Shown: positions 34,090 through 43,005, counted from the first letter of the stretch. The stretch: 64,000 nucleotides of DNA from an uncultured Elusimicrobiales bacterium (GCA_944324685.1 CALUXG010000004.1:1-64000), one strand, 5' to 3'. Made by a program: numbers and translations. The notes: generated by a model from the letters alone, not told the origin.

Positions 34090-34583
34090 GCTTTTCTTTT
34101 GTAAAAAACCCCGCCAAAAGGCGATTAGGCGGCTTTACGCTTGCAGAATTTTTAGCAGTTGTATTGATTCTGGCCATTTTGGCAGCGATTGCTTGGCCCC
34201 GATATCAGACAGCCGTATGGAAAAGCCGATACGTACAGCTGATAACGGGGGTGGACCGTCTTTCCGAAGCTCAAGAAATATATTATATGGAAAACGGAAT
34301 TTATGATGCGGACGGAACAAAGCTGTCTGTGTCCCAGCCGCCGGCGTGGTCTTCCCGCGCTTTTATACAGCTTAGAGAAAATGGCAAGGTATATGTGGCT
34401 GCGTTTTATGATAAACCCTTGTATTATGTGCGTTACCAGAAAGGACATGGCGGTTCCCGACAATGCCGTGTATTAGGTAAAGATAAAATAGACCATCGCG
34501 TATGCAGCTCTTTAACCGGAATAGCCGTACATATGAATGCGGATGATCTGAGTGTTTTTAGCTATTATCGGTTTCCGGATTAA
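34068..34583 (+). CDS. Type IV pilin-like protein (22-residue leader), cassette 1
   Basis: A 171-residue pilin-like protein. A positively charged 22-residue leader starting MNKIYQKS ends in GG, then FTLAEFLAVVLILAILAAIAWP with Glu at +5, the N-terminal helix of type IV pilins. The body has AQEIYYMENGIYD, shared with the pilin at 39636. Two Cys near the C-terminus (QCRV and RVCS) probably form a loop. It has no Shine-Dalgarno sequence; the start lies in a palindrome and the transcript is predicted to be leaderless. It stands alone between tRNA-Glu and ychF. Confidence 0.9.
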   Translation: MNKIYQKSFSFVKNPAKRRLGGFTLAEFLAVVLILAILAAIAWPRYQTAVWKSRYVQLITGVDRLSEAQEIYYMENGIYDADGTKLSVSQPPAWSSRAFIQLRENGKVYVAAFYDKPLYYVRYQKGHGGSRQCRVLGKDKIDHRVCSSLTGIAVHMNADDLSVFSYYRFPD

Positions 34584-34621
34584 TGGATTTTTTGGATATA
34601 ACGAGAAGGTTATGCTCGCCT

Positions 34622-34643
34622 CCCGCCTTCCGGCGGGGTTTTT
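34622..34643 (+). terminator. Terminator of pilin cassette 1
   Basis: CCCGCC at 34622-34627 pairs with GGCGGG at 34632-34637, then GTTTTT. The 3' arm and tail GGCGGGGTTTT recur in the terminator of the other cassette (40179-40204). Confidence 0.85.
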
Positions 34644-34702
34644 ATATGCCCAAAATGCTAAAATATATACATATTTCCCTATTACTTTAAGGAGTATATC
34701 TC

Positions 34703-35776
34703 ATGGAAATCGGCATAGTCGGTCTGCCCAATGTGGGCAAATCCACCCTTTTTAACGCGCTGACCTGCGCGGGCGCGGAAGCCAGCAATTATCCCTTTTG
34801 TACGATAGAACCCAATGTAGGCATTGTTCCCATACCGGATAAACGGCTGGATACTTTGTTTGATATGTTCAAACCTCCCAAGAAAACAGCCGCTTTTATT
34901 AAATTTGTGGATATTGCAGGCATTGTCAAAGGCGCCAGCCAAGGTGAAGGGCTGGGGAACAAATTTTTGGCCAATATCCGCGAGGTGGACGCCATTATTC
35001 ACGTCGTACGTTTGTTTGAAGATGAAAACGTAACCCATGTCATGAACAGCGTGGATCCTTTGCGTGATATTGAGGTCATCAATACGGAACTTATGTTGGC
35101 GGACTTGGAAACGGCGGGAAAAATTTGCGACCGACTGGGCAGCAATGCCAAAAGCGGCAAAAAAGAAGCCGTGTCGGCTTTTGAAACCATGAAGCAAATC
35201 AAAGCCGCGCTGGAAGAGGGCAAACCCGTATCTTCTTTGCATTTGGAACCAGAGGTGCTGAAGGAATATCAATTTTTAACGGCCAAGCCCGTATTGTACG
35301 TAGGAAACAACTCTGAAAAAAGAAACGCCGCCAATGCTGAAAAAGTGGCCGAATACGCGCGCAAAACCGGAGCAGGATTTGTGGAACTGTGCGTAAAATT
35401 TGAAGCCGACATTGCGGAATTTTCAGAAGAAGAAAAGAAAGCTTTTCTGGCGGAAACGGGCAGCGATTACACGGGACTTGAAAAAGTGGTGCGCGAGGGC
35501 ATGAAACTGTTAAACCTTTGCACGTATTTTACGGCCGGAAGCGAAGTGGAAGTGCGCAGCTGGCTGATTCCCGTGGGATGCACGGCGCCGCAGGCGGCGG
35601 GTAAAATTCACAGCGATTTTGAAAAAGGTTTTATACGTGCGGAGGTGTATACGTTTGACGATTTGGTGAAATACGGCGATGAAAAAGCGCTCCGCGAACA
35701 CGGACTGATACGTTCGGAAGGGAAAGACTATATCGTAAAGGACGGCGACGTCTGCCTGTTTAAGATCAATGCCTAA
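34703..35776 (+). CDS. ychF: Redox-regulated ATPase YchF/OLA1
   Basis: YchF (357 residues), an Obg-class P-loop protein that prefers ATP and binds ribosomes. G1 is GLPNVGKST at residues 6-14; [14 protein letters not shown] is the switch; [20 protein letters not shown] is G3; NNSE replaces the usual NKxD G4. The C-terminal TGS domain (about 275-355) ends [19 protein letters not shown], as in the family. An extended -10 (TGCTAAAAT, ending at 34664) and AAGGAG lie upstream. It overlaps the next gene by 8 bases. Confidence 0.97.
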   Translation: MEIGIVGLPNVGKSTLFNALTCAGAEASNYPFCTIEPNVGIVPIPDKRLDTLFDMFKPPKKTAAFIKFVDIAGIVKGASQGEGLGNKFLANIREVDAIIHVVRLFEDENVTHVMNSVDPLRDIEVINTELMLADLETAGKICDRLGSNAKSGKKEAVSAFETMKQIKAALEEGKPVSSLHLEPEVLKEYQFLTAKPVLYVGNNSEKRNAANAEKVAEYARKTGAGFVELCVKFEADIAEFSEEEKKAFLAETGSDYTGLEKVVREGMKLLNLCTYFTAGSEVEVRSWLIPVGCTAPQAAGKIHSDFEKGFIRAEVYTFDDLVKYGDEKALREHGLIRSEGKDYIVKDGDVCLFKINA

Positions 35777-36986
35777 TTTGTGTAAACATTTCAAACAATG
35801 CGGCGGCTGCGCCATGCTGGACCTGCCCTATGCCGAACAGTTGGCGCGCAAAACGGCGCGCGTCAAAGAATTGCTGCGGGATTTTTGGAGCGGGGATATT
35901 CCCGTTTCCGCGGCGGAAGATCCCTTTTATTTTCGCAATAAAGTGGAATTGGGGTTCTGCCGTCAGCCTGTTTGGAAAGAACCTTTTGACAAAAAAATAA
36001 AACGGGACAAAACTCAGCCGTTGGAATTTGAGCAGACGCTGGGGTTTAAGCTTAAAGGCCGCTGGGACAGGGCGGTGGATATAGAAGAGTGTCTTCTGTT
36101 TGACAAACGGCTCATCCCTCTTTTGCAGGCTGTACGCGCATGGGCCAAAGAGGAAAATTTGCCGTATTATGACCACCGGCGTCACTCGGGTGTTTTGCGG
36201 CATTTGATGCTGCGCGCGGGGAAAAACACCGGCGAAGCGATCGCGGTGCTGTTTGTAACGGACGATGTGCCGGAAAAGAGCTTTGTGCACGCCGTGGAAA
36301 GCGTATGGCCGGAAGCGAATATCATGCTGGCCGTCAATACTTCCTTGGCGGATACTGCCGCTCCGGAAAGTCTGCGCGTACTGAAGGGCAGAGATTACAT
36401 CACGGAAAAAATAATTTTATCTTCCGCGGACGGGACGACGGAAAGAGAAGTGATCTTTAAGCTTTCTCCTCAGTCTTTTTTCCAAACCAATACGCTGACC
36501 GCGCAAAAAATGTACAGCCGCGTCCGCGCACTGGTCAAAGCCATTGCGCCCAAAGTCATATATGACTTGTACGGCGGCGCAGGCAGTTTTTCTCTTTCAT
36601 GCGCCGATTTGTGCCAAAAAAGCCTGTGCGTGGAGTCTGTTGCTCCGGCGGTTTACAACGGAATAGAAAACGCCAAGCTAAACGGCGTAAACAATGTGCA
36701 GTTTTTTTGCGCCAAAGTGGAAGATTTCGTCAAACAGCAGCCGATTGAAAAAAAGGACGCTCTGATTATTCTGGACCCGCCGCGCAGCGGCATGCACCCC
36801 AAAGCCGCCAAAGCGGTGGCCGAATCGGGCGTGGCAAAAATTCTGTATATTTCCTGCAATCCCGTTACGCTGGCAAACGACTTGAAAGCGTTGGCGCGTT
36901 TCTATACGATTACCTCGGCGGAAACATTTGATTTTTTCCCGCATACGGATCATATTGAAACGCTGGTGCAATTGAATTTGAAATAG
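35769..36986 (+). CDS. Class I SAM-dependent RNA (uracil-C5) methyltransferase, TrmA/RlmD family
   Basis: A 405-residue enzyme of the RlmD/RlmCD/TrmA family, which methylates C5 of uracil in 23S rRNA or tRNA. An iron-sulphur cluster motif is at the N-terminus (CKHFKQCGGC), with the fourth Cys probably in EECLLFD. The SAM domain has IYDLYGGAGSFSL, then LDPPRSGMHPKA, and the catalytic Cys is in YISCNPVTLANDL. There is no TRAM domain at the N-terminus. Which uracil it modifies cannot be told from sequence alone. Confidence 0.88.
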   Translation: MPNLCKHFKQCGGCAMLDLPYAEQLARKTARVKELLRDFWSGDIPVSAAEDPFYFRNKVELGFCRQPVWKEPFDKKIKRDKTQPLEFEQTLGFKLKGRWDRAVDIEECLLFDKRLIPLLQAVRAWAKEENLPYYDHRRHSGVLRHLMLRAGKNTGEAIAVLFVTDDVPEKSFVHAVESVWPEANIMLAVNTSLADTAAPESLRVLKGRDYITEKIILSSADGTTEREVIFKLSPQSFFQTNTLTAQKMYSRVRALVKAIAPKVIYDLYGGAGSFSLSCADLCQKSLCVESVAPAVYNGIENAKLNGVNNVQFFCAKVEDFVKQQPIEKKDALIILDPPRSGMHPKAAKAVAESGVAKILYISCNPVTLANDLKALARFYTITSAETFDFFPHTDHIETLVQLNLK

Positions 36987-37001
36987 TTTTTGGATGGAAA
37001 C

Positions 37002-39512
37002 ATGAACGTAGATGAGGCTTTGAAATCATTAAATCCGCAGCAGCTGCAAGCCGTAAATTATGACGCGGGGCCCTGTCTGATTGTCGCCGGAGCGGGTACG
37101 GGCAAAACCAAAACGCTGACCACAAAAATAGCTAAACTGATTCACGACGGATATTCTCCGTACCGTATTTTGGCCGTAACGTTTACCAATAAAGCCGCTC
37201 AGGAAATGCGTGAACGCGTGGAAATGCTCGTCCCGGGCCAAAGCCGCCGCGTGTGGATACATACTTTTCACTCGTTCGGCGTGCGTTTGCTGCGCCAAAA
37301 CGCCGAGAAAATGGGTCTGACGCGCGATTTTGCCATTTATGACGAAAGTGAACAAAAACGGCTGGTAACGTTGCTTTTGGAGCAGATGGGAGTCAAAGAT
37401 CCCAAAAAAGAAGCGGGACAGATCGTAAATATGATTTCCCGCGCCAAAGACGACGGCGTGTCGCCCGAAGGGCTGATGACGCATGCCACCTCCAGCGGGC
37501 TGGATTATAAAATCCGTGCGGCGCAGATATACGAACGTTATGAGCGGGAGTTGCAAAAAGCCGGCGCGCTGGACTTTGGAGATTTGCTGCTTAAAACGTT
37601 GAAGCTTTTGCAGGAACATGAAGACATACGGGATTATTACCAGCAGTTTTTTCAATATATCTTGGTGGACGAATACCAAGACACCAACCGCACGCAATAT
37701 CTCATTACGCGCATTTTAGCGGAAAAAAACCGTAAACTGTGCGTGGTGGGGGATCCCGATCAGAGCATTTATTCTTGGCGCGGGGCGAATATACGCAATA
37801 TTTTGGAATTTGAAAAAGATTTCAAAGATGCCAAAACCATTACGCTGGAGCAGAACTACCGCTCCACCCGCATAATTTTGGAAGCGTCCAATAAACTGAT
37901 TTCCAAAAACGCCCAGCGGAAAGAAAAAAATCTATTTACCGACAAACAGCACGGCGACGATATAGAAGTGCGCGAACTGCCTACAGAAGGGATGGAAGCC
38001 ATTTGGGTGGCGCAAAATATTAAAGTATTGGTGGAGCAGAGCGGATATTCATTAAAAGATATAGCCGTTTTTTACCGCACTAATGCGCAAAGCCGTAATT
38101 TTGAAGAAACTTTCCGCCGTTATCAAATTCCTTACCGTTTAATCGGTACGGTGCGTTTTTATGACCGCAAAGAAATTAAAGACATGCTCTGCTATGCGCG
38201 ACTGTTGATTAATCCTAACGACAATATGAGTTTGCTGCGCGTCATAAATACGCCCAGCAGAGGTTTGGGCAAGACGGCGCAGGAACGCCTGCTCACTTAT
38301 GCCCAGACGCATGATATTTCTATTTACGGGGCGTTAAAAGCCGCACAGAGCGTGCCGGATTTGACACCCATGGCGCGCCGCGCCGCCATGGAATTTGTGC
38401 GCATGGTGGAGGGCTGGCGGGCGGATATGTTTGTTTCCTCTCCAACGGACGTCATGGATAAAATATTAAGAACTTCCGGTTATTTGCAGTCGGTGAAAGA
38501 CGAAATGGAAAAAGATCCCGAAGCGGAGAGCCGTTTGCAAAACTTGGATGAGTTGATAAACGCCGTCAAAGAATATGAGGAACGCAGCATAAAAGAGGAA
38601 AAAGAACCGTCTCTGTCGGATTTTTTGCAGGAAGTGTCTTTGCAAACGGGGGCCGACGATTCGCAGGCGTCGCAGAACGGAGCCGTAACGTTAATGACGG
38701 TGCATTTGGCGAAAGGACTAGAATTTGACGCTGTTTTTGTTACGGGGCTGGAAGAAGGTCTTTTTCCCATTAACCGCGATGACAGCGATGAAATGGAAGA
38801 AGAACGGCGTTTGTGTTATGTGGCCATGACGCGCGCACGGGAGAAACTGTTTATGACGTATGCACAACGCCGCCGCACATACGGCAAAATGTACGAGAAT
38901 GTGCCGTCGCGTTTTTTGTTTGAATGCGGTCTTCTGGACGAAGAGGAACGCGAGCGCTTGGAACAGGAGCAGCCGCGTTATGATAATTTCCGCACAAAAT
39001 ACGGCCTTTACGGACAAGGCGGCGGGGTTTACGGCGGGGCGAAAAACAAAAGCGGTTATCACGGCTCCGTGGGGCGCAGCACCCGCAGTTATAACGGGTT
39101 TGACGGTTTTGTCAGCCGCAGCCGTTTTCAAAAGCAATACGACGAGCAAGGTTATGAAATAGAGAACGCAGATTTGGATTATGCGTCTTCCTCCTCTTTT
39201 TCAAACATTTCTGCTCCGTACGGCGGAGACAAATTCTATACAGGCCGCCGGAGAGGATTTTCCTCCTCTGATGAACGGCGCCGTTTTCCACAGACTTATG
39301 CGTCTCCTGCCAAACAGGAAGAAGGCACTTCCACTACCGCGGCCAACGGAAAGACGGTGGCCGTCGGCGGGAAAGTGAAACACGGCGCTTTTGGTTTAGG
39401 AACGGTAACGGCCGTGGCCGGTTCCGGCGACAGCTGCAAAATTACGGTACAATTCGGGAACGGCGTGCAGCGTACATTTATGCTGTCTTTTGCACCGCTG
39501 GAAATCTTGTAA
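37002..39512 (+). CDS. pcrA: UvrD/PcrA-type DNA helicase
   Basis: An 836-residue superfamily 1A 3'-5' helicase for repair and replication conflicts. Motif I is AGAGTGKTKTL (about 28-38), Ia TFTNKAAQEMRER, II DEYQDTN (about 222), III GDPDQSIYSWRGA, IV EQNYRS, V VHLAKGLEFDAVFV and VI CYVAMTRAREKLF. After residue 660 comes a Gly/Ser/Tyr-rich linker of about 125 residues, then a Tudor-like PcrA tail (KVKHGAFGLGTVTAV). The ATG at 37002 is favoured over a TTG at 36990. The UvrD or PcrA label is not separable by eye. Confidence 0.93.
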   Translation: MNVDEALKSLNPQQLQAVNYDAGPCLIVAGAGTGKTKTLTTKIAKLIHDGYSPYRILAVTFTNKAAQEMRERVEMLVPGQSRRVWIHTFHSFGVRLLRQNAEKMGLTRDFAIYDESEQKRLVTLLLEQMGVKDPKKEAGQIVNMISRAKDDGVSPEGLMTHATSSGLDYKIRAAQIYERYERELQKAGALDFGDLLLKTLKLLQEHEDIRDYYQQFFQYILVDEYQDTNRTQYLITRILAEKNRKLCVVGDPDQSIYSWRGANIRNILEFEKDFKDAKTITLEQNYRSTRIILEASNKLISKNAQRKEKNLFTDKQHGDDIEVRELPTEGMEAIWVAQNIKVLVEQSGYSLKDIAVFYRTNAQSRNFEETFRRYQIPYRLIGTVRFYDRKEIKDMLCYARLLINPNDNMSLLRVINTPSRGLGKTAQERLLTYAQTHDISIYGALKAAQSVPDLTPMARRAAMEFVRMVEGWRADMFVSSPTDVMDKILRTSGYLQSVKDEMEKDPEAESRLQNLDELINAVKEYEERSIKEEKEPSLSDFLQEVSLQTGADDSQASQNGAVTLMTVHLAKGLEFDAVFVTGLEEGLFPINRDDSDEMEEERRLCYVAMTRAREKLFMTYAQRRRTYGKMYENVPSRFLFECGLLDEEERERLEQEQPRYDNFRTKYGLYGQGGGVYGGAKNKSGYHGSVGRSTRSYNGFDGFVSRSRFQKQYDEQGYEIENADLDYASSSSFSNISAPYGGDKFYTGRRRGFSSSDERRRFPQTYASPAKQEEGTSTTAANGKTVAVGGKVKHGAFGLGTVTAVAGSGDSCKITVQFGNGVQRTFMLSFAPLEIL

Positions 39513-39526
39513 AAACTCATCTTTCT

Positions 39527-39621
39527 TATTGCACCGGAATATATAAGTTCCGGAGTTTTTCTTTTGTTTTTTTAATAAGCTGTGCCGGCTGTTTTAAAAG
39601 GGATTGTATTGTTTTTTTTTT
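39527..39621 (+). repeat. Pilin upstream cassette, copy 2
   Basis: This is the counterpart of 33971-34047. It has the same 17-base block at 39527-39543, then TAAGC-GTG-CGGC, AAAAGGG and TTGTATTG. In this copy the first block also forms the stem of the helicase terminator (CCGGAA/TTCCGG). Confidence 0.8.
39534..39560 (+). terminator. Terminator of the helicase gene
   Basis: CCGGAA at 39534-39539 pairs with TTCCGG at 39548-39553, followed by AGTTTTT. It lies inside the conserved pilin upstream block. Confidence 0.7.
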
Positions 39622-39629
39622 GATAAATT
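39604..39629 (+). promoter_or_regulatory. Pilin promoter 2 with a 10-T tract in its spacer
   Basis: TTGTAT at 39604-39609 and TAAATT at 39624-39629 are as in copy 1, but the T tract is 10 (39612-39621), so the spacer is 14 bases instead of 16. The -10 box again ends 6 bases before the ATG. Confidence 0.5.
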
Positions 39630-39651
39630 TTGTTTATGAACAAAATTTATC
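39622..39651. repeat. Palindrome centred on the second pilin start codon
   Basis: The arms at 39622-39636 and 39637-39651 are reverse complements except for one pair next to the axis (39635/39638, T opposite G). The ATG at 39636-39638 is at the axis, as in copy 1. Confidence 0.92.
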
Positions 39652-40175
39652 GAAAAAAGTCCCCTCTTCAAAAAATCCCCACTAAAAGCGTTTTAAGAGG
39701 TTTTACATTGATTGAGCTCTTGGTGGTTGTGCTTATCATTGGCATATTGGCGGCAGTGGCTTTGCCGCAGTATCAAACGGCGATGGCTAAGAGCCGGCTG
39801 ATGAATTATTATCAGACAGCCCGTGGTATAGGCCGCGCGCAGGAAATCTATTATATGGCTAACGGGACGTATACCACACAGCTAGACAAACTGGATGTGG
39901 ATTATTCCGCTCAGTGTTCTCTGATAAACAGTGCTGATAAAGGGGCGTTTCAGTGCCCATTCGGCTATATAGATAATATTCAAGGAGGAGAAGTCAGCGC
40001 GGAAGGAAGCAATGTGCGTATCCGGTATTATCATGCGGGATATACGTATGAGGTATATTCCCCACATGATGCAGAAATAGTTGTCTGGTTTGCCCATTCT
40101 GCCCACCCTAATCAAACGGAATGTACAGGATATACGGCCTTAGGCCGAAGGCTGTGCGGAAGTTTCAAATTTTGA
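39636..40175 (+). CDS. Type IV pilin-like protein (22-residue leader), cassette 2
   Basis: A 179-residue pilin-like protein. The leader MNKIYRKK... is 22 residues, the same length as in cassette 1, and ends in G before FTLIELLVVVLIIGILAAVALP with Glu at +5. The body keeps AQEIYYMANGTY. C-terminal CTGYTALGRRLC matches the Cys loop of the pilin at 28910. There is no Shine-Dalgarno sequence. It lies alone between the helicase and a small membrane protein, with its own terminator. Confidence 0.92.
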   Translation: MNKIYRKKSPLQKIPTKSVLRGFTLIELLVVVLIIGILAAVALPQYQTAMAKSRLMNYYQTARGIGRAQEIYYMANGTYTTQLDKLDVDYSAQCSLINSADKGAFQCPFGYIDNIQGGEVSAEGSNVRIRYYHAGYTYEVYSPHDAEIVVWFAHSAHPNQTECTGYTALGRRLCGSFKF

Positions 40176-40178
40176 TAA

Positions 40179-40204
40179 AAAACCTGCCGAAAAGGCGGGG
40201 TTTT
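40179..40204 (+). terminator. Terminator of pilin cassette 2
   Basis: CCTGCC at 40183-40188 pairs with GGCGGG at 40194-40199 (one T-G pair), followed by GTTTTG. It resembles the terminator of cassette 1. Confidence 0.8.
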
Positions 40205-40225
40205 GTCTGTGAAAAGCCGGTTTAA

Positions 40226-40567
40226 TTAAGCGGCGGTCGCCATGAACAGCAATGCAAACAGGGCTATGGCGCCGAATATGACGGCGGGCAGCAGAATAAT
40301 CAAAAGACTTATCCAACCAAAAATTCCCGCCCAGACGGCCATTTGTTGGGCCTCCTCCGTTTGTTTTTTCTGCAGTTGGTCTTTCGCGCGCAGGGAGAAA
40401 ATCAACGCCGCCAAAGCCAGCGCTATAGTCAAGAAGCCTGCAAAACAAGATAAAAGCAATGCAATGACGGCCAGCGTAAAATGGGTGTTTATATCGGTAC
40501 CGGCCGTTTGTTGCTGGGCAGGGGTCGCATTTGGTGCGGGTAGAGGGGCTTGATTGTTTTCGTTCAT
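40226..40567 (-). CDS. Small two-TM protein, CD225/dispanin-like
   Basis: A 113-residue protein with a Pro/Gln/Ala-rich N-terminal tail (about 30 residues), a membrane segment (about 33-57), a short cytoplasmic loop SLRAKDQLQKKQTEEAQQMAVWAGI and a second membrane segment (about 83-110). This layout, with a charged loop between two segments, fits bacterial CD225/dispanin proteins. GGAG precedes the ATG. Function unknown. The resemblance is to architecture more than strong sequence identity. Confidence 0.6.
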   Translation of the reverse strand: MNENNQAPLPAPNATPAQQQTAGTDINTHFTLAVIALLLSCFAGFLTIALALAALIFSLRAKDQLQKKQTEEAQQMAVWAGIFGWISLLIILLPAVIFGAIALFALLFMATAA

Positions 40568-40660
40568 AAAAAGCTCCGTGCATGCCGAAAAGGTTTGAGA
40601 GAATTATTTCCCTATGGCATAGAAATATTATATAAAATGTATGACAAAGGAGCCTTTAAC

Positions 40661-40939
40661 ATGATATTGGAAAAAGACAATGCCGCGCATTGTGCAAATA
40701 TGACAAAAATTTATCTGACGCCGCAAGAAACGGCCCAGTATGAAAAACAGATGCAGGATTTGTTTGGCTGGGTGCGGCAGCTTTCGGAAGTGGACACTAG
40801 CGGAGTGGACCTTGCCGCTGTTGGCGTTGCTTACTTGCGCCCCGATGAACCGGTAACGGACGCATCTATGGCGCAAACGTTGGTCAGTGCATTTAACGAG
40901 CAAGCGGATCATTGCGCCAAAGTGAAGAAGGTATTGTAA
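40661..40939 (+). CDS. gatC: Asp/Glu-tRNA amidotransferase subunit C
   Basis: GatC (92 residues), the small subunit that wraps GatA and GatB. The ATG at 40661 follows AAAGGAG, so a longer upstream frame is not used. KIYLTPQETAQYEKQMQDLFGWVRQLSEVDTSGVD is the helical GatC pattern, and the LRPDEP motif follows. It lies 1 base before gatA. GatB is not in the window. Confidence 0.9.
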   Translation: MILEKDNAAHCANMTKIYLTPQETAQYEKQMQDLFGWVRQLSEVDTSGVDLAAVGVAYLRPDEPVTDASMAQTLVSAFNEQADHCAKVKKVL

Positions 40940-40940
40940 T

Positions 40941-42356
40941 ATGAAAAGCGTTTTTGAAATAGCCAAGGCCGTGCAGAGCGGACAATTGACCGCGCGGGAA
41001 GCGGTGTTGGAATCTTTGCAAAAAATTAAAGAATTAAACCCGCAGATTAATGCATTTGTGGAGGTCTGGCCGGAAGAAGCTTTGAAACGGGCCGAGGCCA
41101 TAGACGCCAGACGGTCCAAGGGGGAAACGCTGGGTGCCTTGGCCGGCGTGCCGGTGGGCATAAAAGACAATATTCTTTATAAGGGACATAAGGTTACGTG
41201 CTGTTCCAAAATGTTGGAGAATTATGTGGCGCCGTACAGCGCCACGGTGGTGGAAAAACTGTTGGCGGCGGATGCCGTCATTGTTGGCCGCACCAACATG
41301 GATGAGTTTGCCATGGGCAGCAGCAATCAAACCTCTGCATACGGTCCCGTGCATAATCCGGTGGATTTTGACCGTGTTCCGGGCGGAAGTTCCGGCGGCA
41401 GCGCGGCGGCTGTGGCGGCGGGCATGGTGCCTGCGGCTTTGGGGACGGATACGGGCGGTTCTGTGCGCCAGCCGGCTTCTTTTTGCGGCGTGGTGGGTAT
41501 AAAACCCGGCTACGGACGCATTTCGCGTTATGGAGTGGTGGCTTTTTCTTCCAGCGCTGATCAAGTGGGTGTGTTGACGGGGGACGTAAAAAGCGCTGCG
41601 CTGATGTTGGAAACGCTTTGCGGCTATGATGCCAACGATTCCACGTCTTTGCGGGAAGAAGTGCCAGCGTTCAGCCGGCTTTTTACGGCGGATATTAAAG
41701 GGCTGAAAGTGGGATTGCCTAAGGGATTTTTTCATGAGTTGGATGAAGAAATCAAAGAAAAAATCCGTCAGTCGGCCGATAAATTGAAAAGTTTGGGCGC
41801 GCAATTGCTTGAAGTGGATACTCCGCATGCCAAATATTCCGCGCCGTGTTATTATATTATTACCAGCGCCGAAGCCAGCTCCAATTTGGCCCGTTTTGAC
41901 GGAATTCGCTACGGATATGAAGCCAAAAACGCCAAAGACTTAAACGAACAGTACGAGTTGAACCGCGCGCCGTTTGGCGCGGAGGTGAAAAAACGCGTCA
42001 TTATCGGTTCTACGGCCTTGCGTTCAGAAAATTATGAAGCGTGTTATTTGCAGGCCGTTAAAGTGCGGGAGCTGATCCGGCGGGATTTTGCCAAAGCGTT
42101 TGAACGGGTGGACGTTATTTTAACGCCTACCTCTCCCACTACGGCATTTACGCTTGGTGCGCATAAAGACAATCCTTTGGCGGTATATTTGGCGGATTTG
42201 TATACCTGCCAAGGCAATATCGGCGGATTGGCCGGCATCAGCGTGCCGTGCGGAAACGACAAGTTGGGTTTGCCGGTGGGTTTGCAATTTTACGGACCGA
42301 TTTTACAGGAAGAAAAAATCTTAAACGCGGCGTATCACTTTGAGAAAGCCTTATGA
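40941..42356 (+). CDS. gatA: Asp/Glu-tRNA amidotransferase subunit A
   Basis: GatA (471 residues), the amidase that releases ammonia from glutamine so that Glu-tRNA-Gln or Asp-tRNA-Asn is converted to the right amide. The Ser-cisSer-Lys triad is visible: Lys in GVPVGIKDNI, cis-Ser in PGGSSGGSAAA and the nucleophile in GTDTGGSVRQPASFCG. KPGYGRISRYGVVAFSSSADQVG is typical. It overlaps the Nudix gene by 4 bases (ATGA). Confidence 0.96.
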   Translation: MKSVFEIAKAVQSGQLTAREAVLESLQKIKELNPQINAFVEVWPEEALKRAEAIDARRSKGETLGALAGVPVGIKDNILYKGHKVTCCSKMLENYVAPYSATVVEKLLAADAVIVGRTNMDEFAMGSSNQTSAYGPVHNPVDFDRVPGGSSGGSAAAVAAGMVPAALGTDTGGSVRQPASFCGVVGIKPGYGRISRYGVVAFSSSADQVGVLTGDVKSAALMLETLCGYDANDSTSLREEVPAFSRLFTADIKGLKVGLPKGFFHELDEEIKEKIRQSADKLKSLGAQLLEVDTPHAKYSAPCYYIITSAEASSNLARFDGIRYGYEAKNAKDLNEQYELNRAPFGAEVKKRVIIGSTALRSENYEACYLQAVKVRELIRRDFAKAFERVDVILTPTSPTTAFTLGAHKDNPLAVYLADLYTCQGNIGGLAGISVPCGNDKLGLPVGLQFYGPILQEEKILNAAYHFEKAL

Positions 42357-42787
42357 TAGTTTCCGAATTTTCGTGCGGCGGCGTGATTCTGGACGGGCGG
42401 AAAGTGTTGCTCGTTCAGGTCAAAAACATGAAAGGCAAAAAAATATGGACGTTCCCCAAAGGCCATATTGAGGCGGGGGAAACGCCGCGCCAAGCCGCTT
42501 TGCGCGAAGTGTTGGAAGAAACGGGATATAAAGCCGTCATCGTGCGCCCTATGATACGCGTAAAATATGCGTTTACGTTCCAAGGTAATTACGTTAAAAA
42601 AATGGTGCAGTGGTATTTGATGAAAAAATTGGGGCGCATCGGCAAACATGACGCGTCGGAGATTATTTCCATTCGTTGGGTGTCTTTGCAAAAAGCGCGG
42701 GAACTGGTGCAGTATCCCAGCGATATACGGCTGGTGGATATGCTGATGTCGTCTTTGCATATGGAGCCGGCGGAAGAATTGGAGTGA
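42353..42787 (+). CDS. Nudix hydrolase
   Basis: A 144-residue Nudix protein. The Nudix box GHIEAGETPRQAALREVLEETGY (residues 38-60) contains the full G-x5-E-x7-REUxEExG pattern, with the metal-binding Glu residues. The substrate is some nucleoside diphosphate derivative; the short length and KGHIEAGE start are like those of bacterial Ap4A or related hydrolases, but this is not certain. Coupled to gatA. Confidence 0.88.
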   Translation: MIVSEFSCGGVILDGRKVLLVQVKNMKGKKIWTFPKGHIEAGETPRQAALREVLEETGYKAVIVRPMIRVKYAFTFQGNYVKKMVQWYLMKKLGRIGKHDASEIISIRWVSLQKARELVQYPSDIRLVDMLMSSLHMEPAEELE

Positions 42788-43005
42788 GCCGCGTCCGCTA
42801 TTTTCGTTTATAACGGTTCACTTAGCTGCTGTGGACGGCATGGCAAAACGCTCTGTTTTCAAAGCAATACACTCGTCCTTGCCGATAAACCAATATAAGT
42901 CCTCGTTCCCGCCAAGTCCTTGCCGTTATGGTGCGGACACCATATCCGTTTGCATGGCAAATCATTTTTGCTTCATGAAACCGCCGATAAATTTATATCG
43001 GCGGT
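42788..43005. other. Intergenic region between convergent Nudix and deoB genes
   Basis: About 220 bases that hold no convincing gene. Its right end has a 12-bp hairpin: AAACCGCCGATA at 42978-42989 pairs with TATCGGCGGTTT at 42996-43007. This overlaps the deoB stop codon and may end deoB, although no long T-run follows. Confidence 0.4.

Noticed and set aside
41034-41828. A 264-codon minus-strand frame inside gatA
   Set aside because: gatA is certain here; the antisense product is rich in His and Arg with no family-like segment.
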